A stretch of DNA of 8,306 nucleotides from an uncultured Clostridia bacterium (lineage in GTDB: Bacteria; Bacillota; Clostridia; TANB77; CAG-508). The position numbers and the translations under genes were made by a program. Under the pieces are notes generated by a model. It worked only from the letters and a program-made list of their open reading frames with translations. It searched no databases and had not been told where the DNA came from. The stretch's first letter is position 1; each line of letters starts with the position of its first letter. This document shows, in pieces, positions 1 to 5,379 of the stretch. The stretch is taken from contig CANQES010000061.1 in NCBI GenBank assembly GCA_947595555.1, forward strand, positions 1 through 8,306, written 5' to 3'.

Positions 1-2
1 AG

Positions 3-674
3 CCAGTAGTTCCAGATAAAGAAAAAGTAATTGAAAGTTTTAAAAAATTATCAGAGCATATTGGAGTAAATTCTATTGGTTGGAGATATGATCCAATATT
101 TATTGGAATGGGATATAATATAGAAAAGCATATAGAAGAATTTGAAAAAATGGCTAAACAATTAAAAGGATATACCAAAGATGTAACAATTAGTTTTTTA
201 GATTTATATGAAAAGGTAAAAAGAAATGCACCTGATATTAGACCACCTACAAGAGATGAGGCAATACAAATAGGAAAAGCATTTGCAAGAATAGGAAAAG
301 AAAATGGAATGACAATTCATAGTTGTTGTGAAAAAACATATCTTGCTGAATATGGTATTGATTGCAAAGGTTGTATGAGCCAAGAAATAGTAGAAAAAGG
401 AATAGGAACAAAATTAAATCCACCAAAAAGAAAAAGCCTTCGAGAAGATTGTAATTGCTTAATGGGAAATGATATAGGAGCATATAATACTTGTGGGCAT
501 CTATGTAAATATTGTTATGCTAATGCAAATGCTGGTCTAGTTAGAGAAAATATGAAAAAGCATATTCCTACATCTCCATTTTTAATTGGTGGAAATGAAG
601 AAGGCGACAAAATCCACGATGCAAAACAAAAGAGTTGGAAAACAAATAAAGATGAACAGATTAGTTTGATATAA
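3..674 (+). CDS. DUF1848 family protein, C-terminal part (5' end outside window)
   Basis: The frame is open from the left edge, so the gene starts upstream; about 224 residues are visible of a family normally near 300. The visible part contains several Cys groups. Counting from the internal Met at 108, these are C73/C74, C86/C89, C115/C117 and a CGHLCKYCYANAN segment with C129, C133 and C136. The CxxxCxxC spacing is that of radical-SAM [4Fe-4S] sites, but it sits near the C-terminus, which is the hallmark of DUF1848. The family has no proven reaction; a metal-cluster or SAM-dependent role is inferred from the cysteines. The end (SPFLIGG..GD.IH.AKQ.SW...QISLI) looks like an intact family C-terminus, so the TAA at 672-674 is probably the natural stop. 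There is no convincing terminator downstream. Family assignment is confident; function is not known. Confidence 0.85.
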   Translation, partial: PVVPDKEKVIESFKKLSEHIGVNSIGWRYDPIFIGMGYNIEKHIEEFEKMAKQLKGYTKDVTISFLDLYEKVKRNAPDIRPPTRDEAIQIGKAFARIGKENGMTIHSCCEKTYLAEYGIDCKGCMSQEIVEKGIGTKLNPPKRKSLREDCNCLMGNDIGAYNTCGHLCKYCYANANAGLVRENMKKHIPTSPFLIGGNEEGDKIHDAKQKSWKTNKDEQISLI

Positions 675-677
675 TCA

Positions 678-753
678 TACTTTGAAGGCTTTTTAGAATA
701 TAGAATACCATAAACCAGAAAAAGAAATAGATGAGTGGATAGAAAAAATTTAA
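678..753 (+). pseudogene. possible decayed coding tail after the DUF1848 gene
   Basis: Just after the DUF1848 stop, the same frame reads SYFEGFLEYRIP up to a TAA at 711-713. A second frame (703-753) then reads HKPEKEIDEWIEKI and stops at TAA 751-753. The two pieces look protein-like and could be joined by a single frameshift near 703-715, suggesting the 3' remnant of a lost gene. There is no start codon or ribosome site. A-rich DNA gives Lys/Glu/Ile-rich chance peptides, so this is a weak call. Confidence 0.2.
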
Positions 754-810
754 ATTGATAATAAATATATATATTTTCTGTAACTAAACTGTAAAAAACA
801 TTTAATATTC

Positions 811-839
811 CTGACATACAAAGAAATTATTTTTATAGT
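811..839 (+). promoter_or_regulatory. sigma-A-type promoter for the HExxH gene
   Basis: CTGACA (811-816) and TATAGT (834-839) each match consensus at 5 of 6 positions and are separated by 17 bases. A perfect TATAAT at 839-844 lacks a correctly spaced -35. Transcription would start near 846, giving a leader of about 29 bases with AAGGAG (861-866) 8 bases before the ATG at 875. Confidence 0.65.
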
Positions 840-874
840 ATAATAAAATAAGATTATACCAAGGAGAATGATTT

Positions 875-1975
875 ATGAGTATAGAAACAGATTTAAAAAA
901 AGATGGAATTGAAGTGATAGAGCCTTTAGATACTTTAAAAATCAACTCAATAGCAAAAAACATATCACAAAAAATTTGTGAAACATTTCCAGAATTTAAA
1001 CTAAACCAAAATGAGCTATTTATTCGTTTATCACGTTTAAACATGTACAAAGCAAAAATGCCAGAGGGAATGGCAGAGGCAAATTACTTTTATAGAAATA
1101 CATCTATATATTTTAATGAACATATTGCCAATGAAGACTTAGAAGAATTTGCAGTTCATGAATGTATTCATTACATACAAGAAGTAAAAGATAAAAGAAA
1201 CTACTTAATAAGAATGGGGCTTTGTGATTACACAGAATTTAAAATTTACGGATTAGGACTAAATGAAGCGGCAGTTCAATTGATGTCGTCAAAAATTAAT
1301 GGAATTCCAAAAGAATACGTAAAATATTTTGGTATTAGTTTTGAAACAATAAGTCCATCATATTATCCATTAGAATGTTGTTTAGTAAATCAGTTAGCAT
1401 ACATAACAGGTGAAGACATTTTATTTGAAAGTACGATAAAAAGTAATGATAATTTTAAAAAAGTATTTTCAGAATTAACATCTCCAAAAGTTTTTATGGC
1501 GATTCAAAATGCAATTGATGACATTTTATATCATGAAGAAGACATCATAAAACTAAATAACAAAATAGCCCAAGTAGATGATAGAAACAAAAGAATTGAT
1601 GGAATGTTGAAAAAAATTGACGAATTAAAAAATGAAATCACATTAACATTTATGAGAACACAAAATCTTATAATTTCCAGTTATTTTGACAGTAGTTTTG
1701 AAAAGATTTCGAACTTAGAGGAGTTAGAAAAATATAGACAAAAATTATATACATTTAGAGATTATCTAGGATTTACAGAAGGCTATAGCTTTTTCAATGA
1801 TTACTACGTATCAAAAATGGAAAAATTAGAAGAAAAATATAATTTGCTAGAAAATGGACATTATGAAACAGCATTAAAAGTAATTACCAAAAAAGAAAAT
1901 GTATTAATACGTTTTTTGAAGGCACTAAAAAAATTAATTTTTGGTACTACAGAAGAAAAAGAAAATATTTCATAA
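875..1975 (+). CDS. HExxH-motif putative zinc metallopeptidase, unknown family (366 aa)
   Basis: I do not recognise a named family. Residues 90-101 read EEFAVHECIHYIQ, a classic HExxH zinc site (H95, E96, H99). Thirty-two residues on, GLGLNEAAVQL provides E131, well placed as a third, gluzincin-type ligand. The segment before the site (about 45-85, RLSRLNMY.., NTSIYFNEHIA) resembles the edge-strand region that precedes HExxH in ImmA/IrrE- and SprT-like peptidases, but this is only an impression. The second half is charged and helical, with probable coiled coil at about 222-262 and 312-330. The C-terminus (VLIRFLKALKKLIFG, 343-357) is a basic amphipathic helix that could touch membrane. No signal peptide is visible, so it is probably cytosolic. 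It is a single-gene unit with its own promoter, an AAGGAG ribosome site and a terminator at 1979-2013. Hydrolase activity is inferred from the motif; the substrate is unknown. Confidence 0.75.
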   Translation: MSIETDLKKDGIEVIEPLDTLKINSIAKNISQKICETFPEFKLNQNELFIRLSRLNMYKAKMPEGMAEANYFYRNTSIYFNEHIANEDLEEFAVHECIHYIQEVKDKRNYLIRMGLCDYTEFKIYGLGLNEAAVQLMSSKINGIPKEYVKYFGISFETISPSYYPLECCLVNQLAYITGEDILFESTIKSNDNFKKVFSELTSPKVFMAIQNAIDDILYHEEDIIKLNNKIAQVDDRNKRIDGMLKKIDELKNEITLTFMRTQNLIISSYFDSSFEKISNLEELEKYRQKLYTFRDYLGFTEGYSFFNDYYVSKMEKLEEKYNLLENGHYETALKVITKKENVLIRFLKALKKLIFGTTEEKENIS

Positions 1976-1978
1976 CAT

Positions 1979-2013
1979 AAAAAAGTCATCAAAAATATAT
2001 TGATGGCTTTTTT
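1979..2013. terminator. bidirectional intrinsic terminator between the HExxH and tspO genes
   Basis: AAAAAAGTCATCAA (1979-1992) pairs with TTGATGGCTTTTTT (2000-2013) around a 7-base loop, with one wobble pair. It has a T-run on either strand, so it can end both the plus-strand gene (stop at 1975) and the minus-strand tspO gene (stop at 2025). Confidence 0.85.
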
Positions 2014-2024
2014 ATACGATGCAA

Positions 2025-2483
2025 TTAATTATTTAACAAATATATAGCTAAATTTAAAAATGATGCAAAAATAATCCATATAAGATAAGGTATTTGTAGC
2101 AATCCAGATATCTTATTTTTCTCATAAAAATTTACAATCATAACAAACACTAAAAAAATAAGCAATAAAATCCAGAAAAAAGAAAACAATCTCCACTCAA
2201 AAACAAAAAAGAATATAGACCATAAAGCATTAACACCTAATTGTAAAAAATATATAAAATTAATCTTAGGAGTTGTTAAATCATTACTTTTTAATATTCC
2301 ATAAGATACGCCCATAAGGATATATAAAAATGTCCAAACAATTGGAAATACAATACTTGGAGGAGCAAAAAACGGCTTTTGCAAAGAATTATAATCCAAA
2401 AATTGTGATAAAATAATTCCTACAACTCCACCTATCAAGACAGGAAGAAAAATAGATTTTATATAAATACCAATTTTATTCAT
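2025..2483 (-). CDS. tspO: TspO/MBR family protein (tryptophan-rich sensory protein, 152 aa)
   Basis: This is a five-helix membrane protein of the translocator-protein family, which binds porphyrins and related ligands and has been linked to stress and tetrapyrrole handling in bacteria. Membrane segments lie at about 10-28, 43-64, 75-95, 98-118 and 127-149. Family marks are LQKPFFAPP (34-42), the VW..LY.LMGVSYG stretch (49-62), QLGVNALWSIFFF (81-93) and IPYLIW..FASFLNLAIYLLN (131-151). I place the start at 2483 rather than the in-frame ATG at 2498. GAGGTG (2496-2491) lies between them, 7 bases before the 2483 ATG, and the longer start would put that site inside the gene. The usual Trp-Tyr before N-x-L-x-K-P is Asp-Tyr here (D30-Y31). 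It diverges from the helical-protein gene at 2640 and ends on a shared terminator. Family is certain; physiological role is not. Confidence 0.93.
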   Translation of the reverse strand: MNKIGIYIKSIFLPVLIGGVVGIILSQFLDYNSLQKPFFAPPSIVFPIVWTFLYILMGVSYGILKSNDLTTPKINFIYFLQLGVNALWSIFFFVFEWRLFSFFWILLLIFLVFVMIVNFYEKNKISGLLQIPYLIWIIFASFLNLAIYLLNN

Positions 2484-2490
2484 TATGAAA

Positions 2491-2496
2491 CACCTC
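2491..2496 (-). promoter_or_regulatory. ribosome binding site that fixes the tspO start
   Basis: On the minus strand this reads GAGGTG followed by TTTCATA and then ATG at 2483. It supports the 152-residue form over a five-residue longer one. Confidence 0.75.
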
Positions 2497-2531
2497 ATTT
2501 AATGCTATGATATTAATAAAAAAATATTCAA

Positions 2532-2560
2532 ATAATTCATATTTTTAATATTTTTGTAAA
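2532..2560 (-). promoter_or_regulatory. candidate tspO promoter
   Basis: On the minus strand, TTTACA (2560-2555) matches the -35 at 5 of 6 positions. After 17 bases comes AATTAT (2537-2532), a 4 of 6 match to the -10. The surroundings are nearly pure A/T, so chance matches are likely. Confidence 0.3.
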
Positions 2561-2562
2561 TA

Positions 2563-2586
2563 CTAATATTATAAATTTAATATTAG
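2563..2586. promoter_or_regulatory. inverted repeat upstream of the 144-aa protein gene, candidate operator
   Basis: CTAATATTA (2563-2571) and TAATATTAG (2578-2586) form a perfect 9-base inverted repeat around six bases, in the divergent region between tspO and the gene at 2640. The arms match the palindrome CTAATATTAG in front of the XRE regulator gene (3453-3462). I could not place a convincing promoter for the 2640 gene. Confidence 0.4.
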
Positions 2587-2639
2587 CAAATACTTTAAAA
2601 CTAAAATTAGTATGTATTTGTAGGGAATGGAGTGTTATT

Positions 2640-3074
2640 ATGGAAAATCAAAATTTAAACATTTTAGATGAAGTAAACAAAGGAGCTACTATGGGAATGG
2701 ATGCAATTTCCTATGTATCAGAAAAAGCTTCAGATGAGCAATTTAAAAAAGTTTTAGATGTTGAATACAACAAATATAAAGATATATCGCAAAGAGTAAA
2801 TGACTTATATAGCAATTATACGGACAAAGAACCTCATGAAACAAATGCTATGACAAAAATGATGACATGGTATGGAATTCAGATGAAAACAATGACAGAT
2901 GATACTACTTCTAAACTATCAGAATTATTAATGCAGGGGACAAACATGGGAATTATAGAAGGCAGACGTTTAATTAATCAAAATGAAAATGCTGCTCCTG
3001 ATGTAAAAAATATTTTAAATGACTTTGTCGTTATGCAAGAAGATAGTGTGGAAACATTAAAAAAGTATTTATAA
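2640..3074 (+). CDS. small Met-rich all-helical protein, possibly ferritin-like/DUF2383-type (144 aa)
   Basis: The sequence predicts a helical bundle, with helices at about 6-29, 33-60, 68-98, 100-115 and 119-143. There is no signal peptide, no membrane segment and no cysteine. Eleven methionines are present, several clustered (MTKMMTW 71-77, LMQGTNMG 97-104). It resembles conserved hypothetical proteins of Clostridia that I associate with ferritin-like/DUF2383 bundles, but I see no clear ExxH metal-ligand pairs, so metal binding is not claimed. GGAG (2629-2632) lies 7 bases before the ATG. It is a single-gene unit, divergent from tspO and closed by its own terminator. The shared upstream region and inverted repeat suggest stress-type regulation, which is an inference. 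The gene call is confident; function is unknown. Confidence 0.75.
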   Translation: MENQNLNILDEVNKGATMGMDAISYVSEKASDEQFKKVLDVEYNKYKDISQRVNDLYSNYTDKEPHETNAMTKMMTWYGIQMKTMTDDTTSKLSELLMQGTNMGIIEGRRLINQNENAAPDVKNILNDFVVMQEDSVETLKKYL

Positions 3075-3088
3075 TTAAACTTTAGTAT

Positions 3089-3123
3089 AAAAAACGAGAC
3101 TAAAACTTAAAGTCACGTTTTTT
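3089..3123. terminator. intrinsic terminator, bidirectional, overlapping the small minus-strand gene
   Basis: AAAAAACGAGACT (3089-3101) pairs with AGTCACGTTTTTT (3111-3123) around a 9-base loop, with one A-A mismatch (3097/3115). A T-rich run follows on the plus strand, and the A-run serves as a T-run on the minus strand. It ends the 2640-3074 gene and would also end the convergent small gene, whose last codons lie inside the hairpin. Confidence 0.85.
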
Positions 3124-3246
3124 TATTTTATTTTCTAACCTTTCTAACTCTAACTGAGATAATTCCTTTACTGAAAAATAATCGCCATGACTAATACAAG
3201 ATATAATGTGTTTTAAAAAATTAATATATTCTTCATTGCTTTCCAT
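3100..3246 (-). CDS. small acidic/helical hypothetical protein (48 aa)
   Basis: This short gene is read on the minus strand from ATG 3246 to TAG 3102-3100. The product begins MESNEEYINFLKHII and continues through SCISHGDYFSVKELS to a charged helix (SQLELERLENKIKKRDFKF, 30-48). Composition is that of a soluble two-helix protein; it has one Cys (17) and two His (13, 20). Support beyond the open frame comes from AAAGGA (3262-3257), 10 bases before the ATG, a good promoter at 3341-3369, and a terminator at the stop. The closing helix recalls Spo0E-like small proteins, but the SQELD signature is not present, so I do not assign that family. It ends convergently with the 2640-3074 gene. Probably real, function unknown. 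Confidence 0.55.
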   Translation of the reverse strand: MESNEEYINFLKHIISCISHGDYFSVKELSQLELERLENKIKKRDFKF

Positions 3247-3320
3247 ATTTTTCCATTCCTTTTAACTTTTATTTTTTCATGCTCTAAGAATATGTTTTAT
3301 TTTTACTGGTAATACTAATA

Positions 3321-3350
3321 GTGTGAGTAACGTTTCACACATGATATCAT
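3321..3350. promoter_or_regulatory. tandem palindromes over the -10/start region of the small gene (candidate operator)
   Basis: GTGTGA (3321-3326) and TCACAC (3335-3340) form a 6-base inverted repeat with an 8-base spacer. Directly abutting is ATGATATCAT (3341-3350), a perfect 10-base palindrome that includes the minus-strand -10. This position, over the -10 and first transcribed bases, is typical of a repressor site. The binding protein is unknown; the adjacent XRE regulator is one candidate. Confidence 0.45.
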
Positions 3351-3369
3351 ATTTAAGTTACAAAATCAA
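3341..3369 (-). promoter_or_regulatory. sigma-A-type promoter for the 48-aa gene
   Basis: On the minus strand, TTGATT (3369-3364) and TATCAT (3346-3341) are separated by 17 bases, matching consensus at 4 of 6 and 5 of 6 positions. Transcription would start near 3334, leaving a leader of about 88 bases before the ATG at 3246. From 3370 to the next promoter I see only A/T-rich spacer. Confidence 0.5.
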
Positions 3370-3445
3370 GCATTTTCAAAATATTTAATGTCATTAAATT
3401 TCATTATTATCATAGTTTTAATGTGTTCAACATTTTAATTCGTCT

Positions 3446-3462
3446 TGTTATACTAATATTAG
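3446..3462 (+). promoter_or_regulatory. extended -10 and overlapping palindrome before the XRE regulator gene
   Basis: TG-T-TATACT (3446-3454) is an extended -10; the -35 area is poor (TTCAAC at 3426-3431). The last two bases of the -10 begin CTAATATTAG (3453-3462), a perfect palindrome covering the likely start of transcription. This layout would suit autorepression by the downstream regulator. Confidence 0.45.
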
Positions 3463-3487
3463 CATTTTTAATGCATGGAGGTACGAA

Positions 3488-3829
3488 ATGAGTTCAGTTT
3501 CAAAATCTGACATAGACAAAAACTTTGGGAAAATATTAAGGGATTTCCGAATAAAAAATAATTTAACACAAGAGCAATTATCTGAAAAATTAGGAATATC
3601 CTTAAAATATATTTCAAGAATTGAAAATGGAAATAATGGTGTAAAAACTCAAACACTAATCAATTATATGAACATTTTGGGGATTACGCCAAACACTCTA
3701 TATGCTTCTTTTATATCTGAAAAAGAAGCAGCTAAAAATGTAGAAATTTCCGAAAAAATGAATACACTTTCCAATGAAAAAAAAGAATTTATAAGTTCAA
3801 TTATTGATTTATTAAAAGAATTGGACTAA
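3488..3829 (+). CDS. XRE/Cro-family helix-turn-helix transcriptional regulator (113 aa)
   Basis: Residues 12-72 form an HTH_3 domain. FGKILRDFRIKNNLTQEQLSEKLGIS is helix 1 through helix 2, LKYISRIENGNN contains the recognition helix with the family's S-x-I-E-x-G signature, and TLINYMNILGITPNTLY closes the bundle. The remainder (78-113) is a charged helix (EKKEFISSIIDLLKELD) that probably dimerises the protein; there is no ligand or peptidase domain. GGAGGT (3477-3482) lies 5 bases before the ATG. Such single-domain repressors often bind palindromes and regulate themselves. A palindrome sits at this gene's own promoter and related arms occur at 2563-2586, so those are plausible but unproven targets. 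It is a single-gene unit ended by the hairpin at 3831-3869. Confidence 0.93.
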   Translation: MSSVSKSDIDKNFGKILRDFRIKNNLTQEQLSEKLGISLKYISRIENGNNGVKTQTLINYMNILGITPNTLYASFISEKEAAKNVEISEKMNTLSNEKKEFISSIIDLLKELD

Positions 3830-3830
3830 T

Positions 3831-3869
3831 AAAATGCGGATTTGGGGACGGCCCCAAAATCCGCATTTT
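3831..3869. terminator. G+C-rich hairpin between convergent genes; bidirectional terminator and REP-like element
   Basis: AAAATGCGGATTTGGGG (3831-3847) pairs with CCCCAAAATCCGCATTTT (3852-3869) over an ACGG loop, with a single bulged A. It fills the whole gap between the regulator's stop (3829) and the aminopeptidase stop codon (3872-3870). Its GGGGACGGCCCC core stands out in this AT-rich DNA and resembles the dispersed GGGGACGG-type palindromes found in many bacteria. The flanking T-runs are short (TTTTC on plus, TTTTA on minus), but the stem is very stable. Confidence 0.8.
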
Positions 3870-5267
3870 CTATTCTTGCCAAAAGGCTTTATAAGTTTCA
3901 TAAGCAGAATAAATATCATATTTACTAGTTACTTCATAAGGAGCATGCATAGACATAACAGGCACTCCGCAATCAATAACATCGGTTCCTTTATTTGCTA
4001 AAATGTAAGCAATAGTACCGCCTCCGCCGATATCAACTTTTCCTAATTCAGTTAACTGATAATGAATATTATTTTTTTCCAACACATTTCTTACCCATGC
4101 TACATATTCTGCATTAGCATCTGATGCACCAGCTTTACCTCTAGAACCAGTATATTTTACTAAAGCAATTCCTCTTCCTAAAAATCCAGCATTAGTTTTA
4201 TCAGATACAGAAGCATAAATTGGATCAAAAGCTGCATCTACATCTGAAGACATCATTTTTGAAAAACAAAATACTTTATCCAATAAATTAGGTTTATTTA
4301 TTCCTAATTTATTTAAAATTTCTGATATAAAGAAGTCAAACATATGAGATTCCATTCCAGTATTTCCCATACTGCCAATTTCCTCTTTATCTGATAAGAT
4401 ACACACGGCTGTATTTTTTACATTTTGTAATTCCATCATAGCAGCAAGAGAAGTATAAGCACATACTTTATCATCTTGACCATATGCAGCTACCATACTT
4501 TCATCAAATCCCATACTTCTTGCCTTAAATGCTGGCACTAACTCTATTTCTGAACTAGAAAAATCTCGTTCTGTTATACCATATTTTTGATTTAAAATAT
4601 TTAAAATATTTAATTTTACTTTCTCTGTCACTTTTTCATCTTGATAAGGAATACTTCCAATCAACAAATTTAAATCTTCACCATCAATTCCATTTTTTAG
4701 TTTTTTCTCCATTTGTTCTTGAGCTAAATGTGGCAATAAATCAGTAATAGTGAAAATAGGGTCATTATCATCTTCGCCTATATTTATCTCTATTTTTTCT
4801 CCATTTGTTTTTACAATAACACCGTGAATACTTAAAGGAATTGTTGTCCATTGATATTTTTTAATACCACCATAATAATGTGTTTTAAAATAAGCAAGAT
4901 TTGTATCTTCATACAATGGATTAGGCTTTAAATCTAATCTTGGCGAATCTACATGAGAGCCAATAATATGCATACCATTTTCGATAGATTTTTCACCAAT
5001 AATAGCTAAATACATACTTTTATCTCTATTAACAAAATAAACTTTATCACCTGGCTTCAATGTATCAAATTCTATAATATCCTTATACCCATGACTATCA
5101 GCTAAAATTTTAGCCTGCTTTATAAACTCTCTTTCTGTTTTTGCGGTATTTAAAAAATCCATATAATCTTTAGACATTTTAAAAATGTCATCTTTTTTAG
5201 ATTCATTCACATCTTTCCAACCAGTTTCTTTCTTATTAAAAAGCTTTTCTTTAAGTTCTTCTCCCAT
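3870..5267 (-). CDS. M18 family aminopeptidase (465 aa)
   Basis: This is a cytosolic di-zinc aminopeptidase of peptidase family M18 (clan MH), which removes N-terminal, often acidic, residues from peptides. The metal and catalytic marks are all present in order: SHVDSPRLD (H105), AYGQDDKV (D265/D266), DKEEIGSMG (E295/E296), SSDVDAAFDP (D342) and SMHAPYEV (H441). GGGGT (414-418) is the glycine-rich turn seen near the C-terminus. The length suits the shorter Clostridia-type M18 enzymes. No signal peptide is present. Ribosome site AAAGGA lies about 8 bases upstream of the ATG. It is transcribed alone, divergent from the FAD/Rieske gene and convergent with the XRE regulator. Substrate preference cannot be read from the sequence. 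A likely housekeeping peptide-recycling enzyme. Confidence 0.95.
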   Translation of the reverse strand: MGEELKEKLFNKKETGWKDVNESKKDDIFKMSKDYMDFLNTAKTEREFIKQAKILADSHGYKDIIEFDTLKPGDKVYFVNRDKSMYLAIIGEKSIENGMHIIGSHVDSPRLDLKPNPLYEDTNLAYFKTHYYGGIKKYQWTTIPLSIHGVIVKTNGEKIEINIGEDDNDPIFTITDLLPHLAQEQMEKKLKNGIDGEDLNLLIGSIPYQDEKVTEKVKLNILNILNQKYGITERDFSSSEIELVPAFKARSMGFDESMVAAYGQDDKVCAYTSLAAMMELQNVKNTAVCILSDKEEIGSMGNTGMESHMFDFFISEILNKLGINKPNLLDKVFCFSKMMSSDVDAAFDPIYASVSDKTNAGFLGRGIALVKYTGSRGKAGASDANAEYVAWVRNVLEKNNIHYQLTELGKVDIGGGGTIAYILANKGTDVIDCGVPVMSMHAPYEVTSKYDIYSAYETYKAFWQE

Positions 5268-5296
5268 TTTATCATTCCTTTCTTTTTTTGTTCAAT

Positions 5297-5324
5297 TTTA
5301 TCACATCATTATTTATTTTTCCAG
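5297..5324 (-). promoter_or_regulatory. candidate promoter of the M18 aminopeptidase gene
   Basis: On the minus strand, an extended TG-T-GATAAA -10 (hexamer 5302-5297) lies 16 bases from a weak CTGGAA -35 (5324-5319). The match is modest, but it is the best placed one within the 112-base divergent gap. Confidence 0.3.
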
Positions 5325-5330
5325 TTTTTT

Positions 5331-5336
5331 TATAAT
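5331..5336 (+). promoter_or_regulatory. candidate -10 element for the FAD/Rieske gene
   Basis: A perfect TATAAT is preceded by a T-run and no recognisable -35. The later TATACT (5355-5360) is too close to the ribosome site at 5367 to be a useful -10, because transcription would start at the Shine-Dalgarno bases. Confidence 0.35.
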
Positions 5337-5366
5337 TTATTCCTAAAAAATGGTTATACTAATTTT

Positions 5367-5373
5367 AGGAGGT
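5367..5373 (+). promoter_or_regulatory. ribosome binding site that fixes the FAD/Rieske start at 5380
   Basis: AGGAGGT ends 6 bases before the ATG at 5380. An in-frame ATG at 5350 would bury this site within the coding region and has no ribosome site of its own. Confidence 0.8.
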
Positions 5374-5379
5374 ACAAAA

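Noticed and set aside
763..776. AAATATATATATTT palindrome
   Set aside because: A pure A/T alternating run is expected by chance at this base composition, and no gene element aligns with it.
515..1050. Minus-strand frames of 82-100 codons opposite the DUF1848 and HExxH genes
   Set aside because: They overlap well-supported plus-strand genes and lack ribosome sites; Phe/Ile-rich content is the mirror of A-rich coding DNA.
3100..3246. Assignment of the 48-residue protein to the Spo0E phosphatase family
   Set aside because: The SQxxD signature is not matched (SQLEL), and the spacing between the helices is not convincing.
3321..3340. CRP/FNR-type binding site (TGTGA...TCACA)
   Set aside because: The half-sites are 8 bases apart, not the 6 required, and no such regulator is evident here.
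5350..5379. A ten-residue longer start for the FAD/Rieske protein (MVILILGGTK)
   Set aside because: An AGGAGGT site lies inside this extension at the ideal distance from the ATG at 5380.
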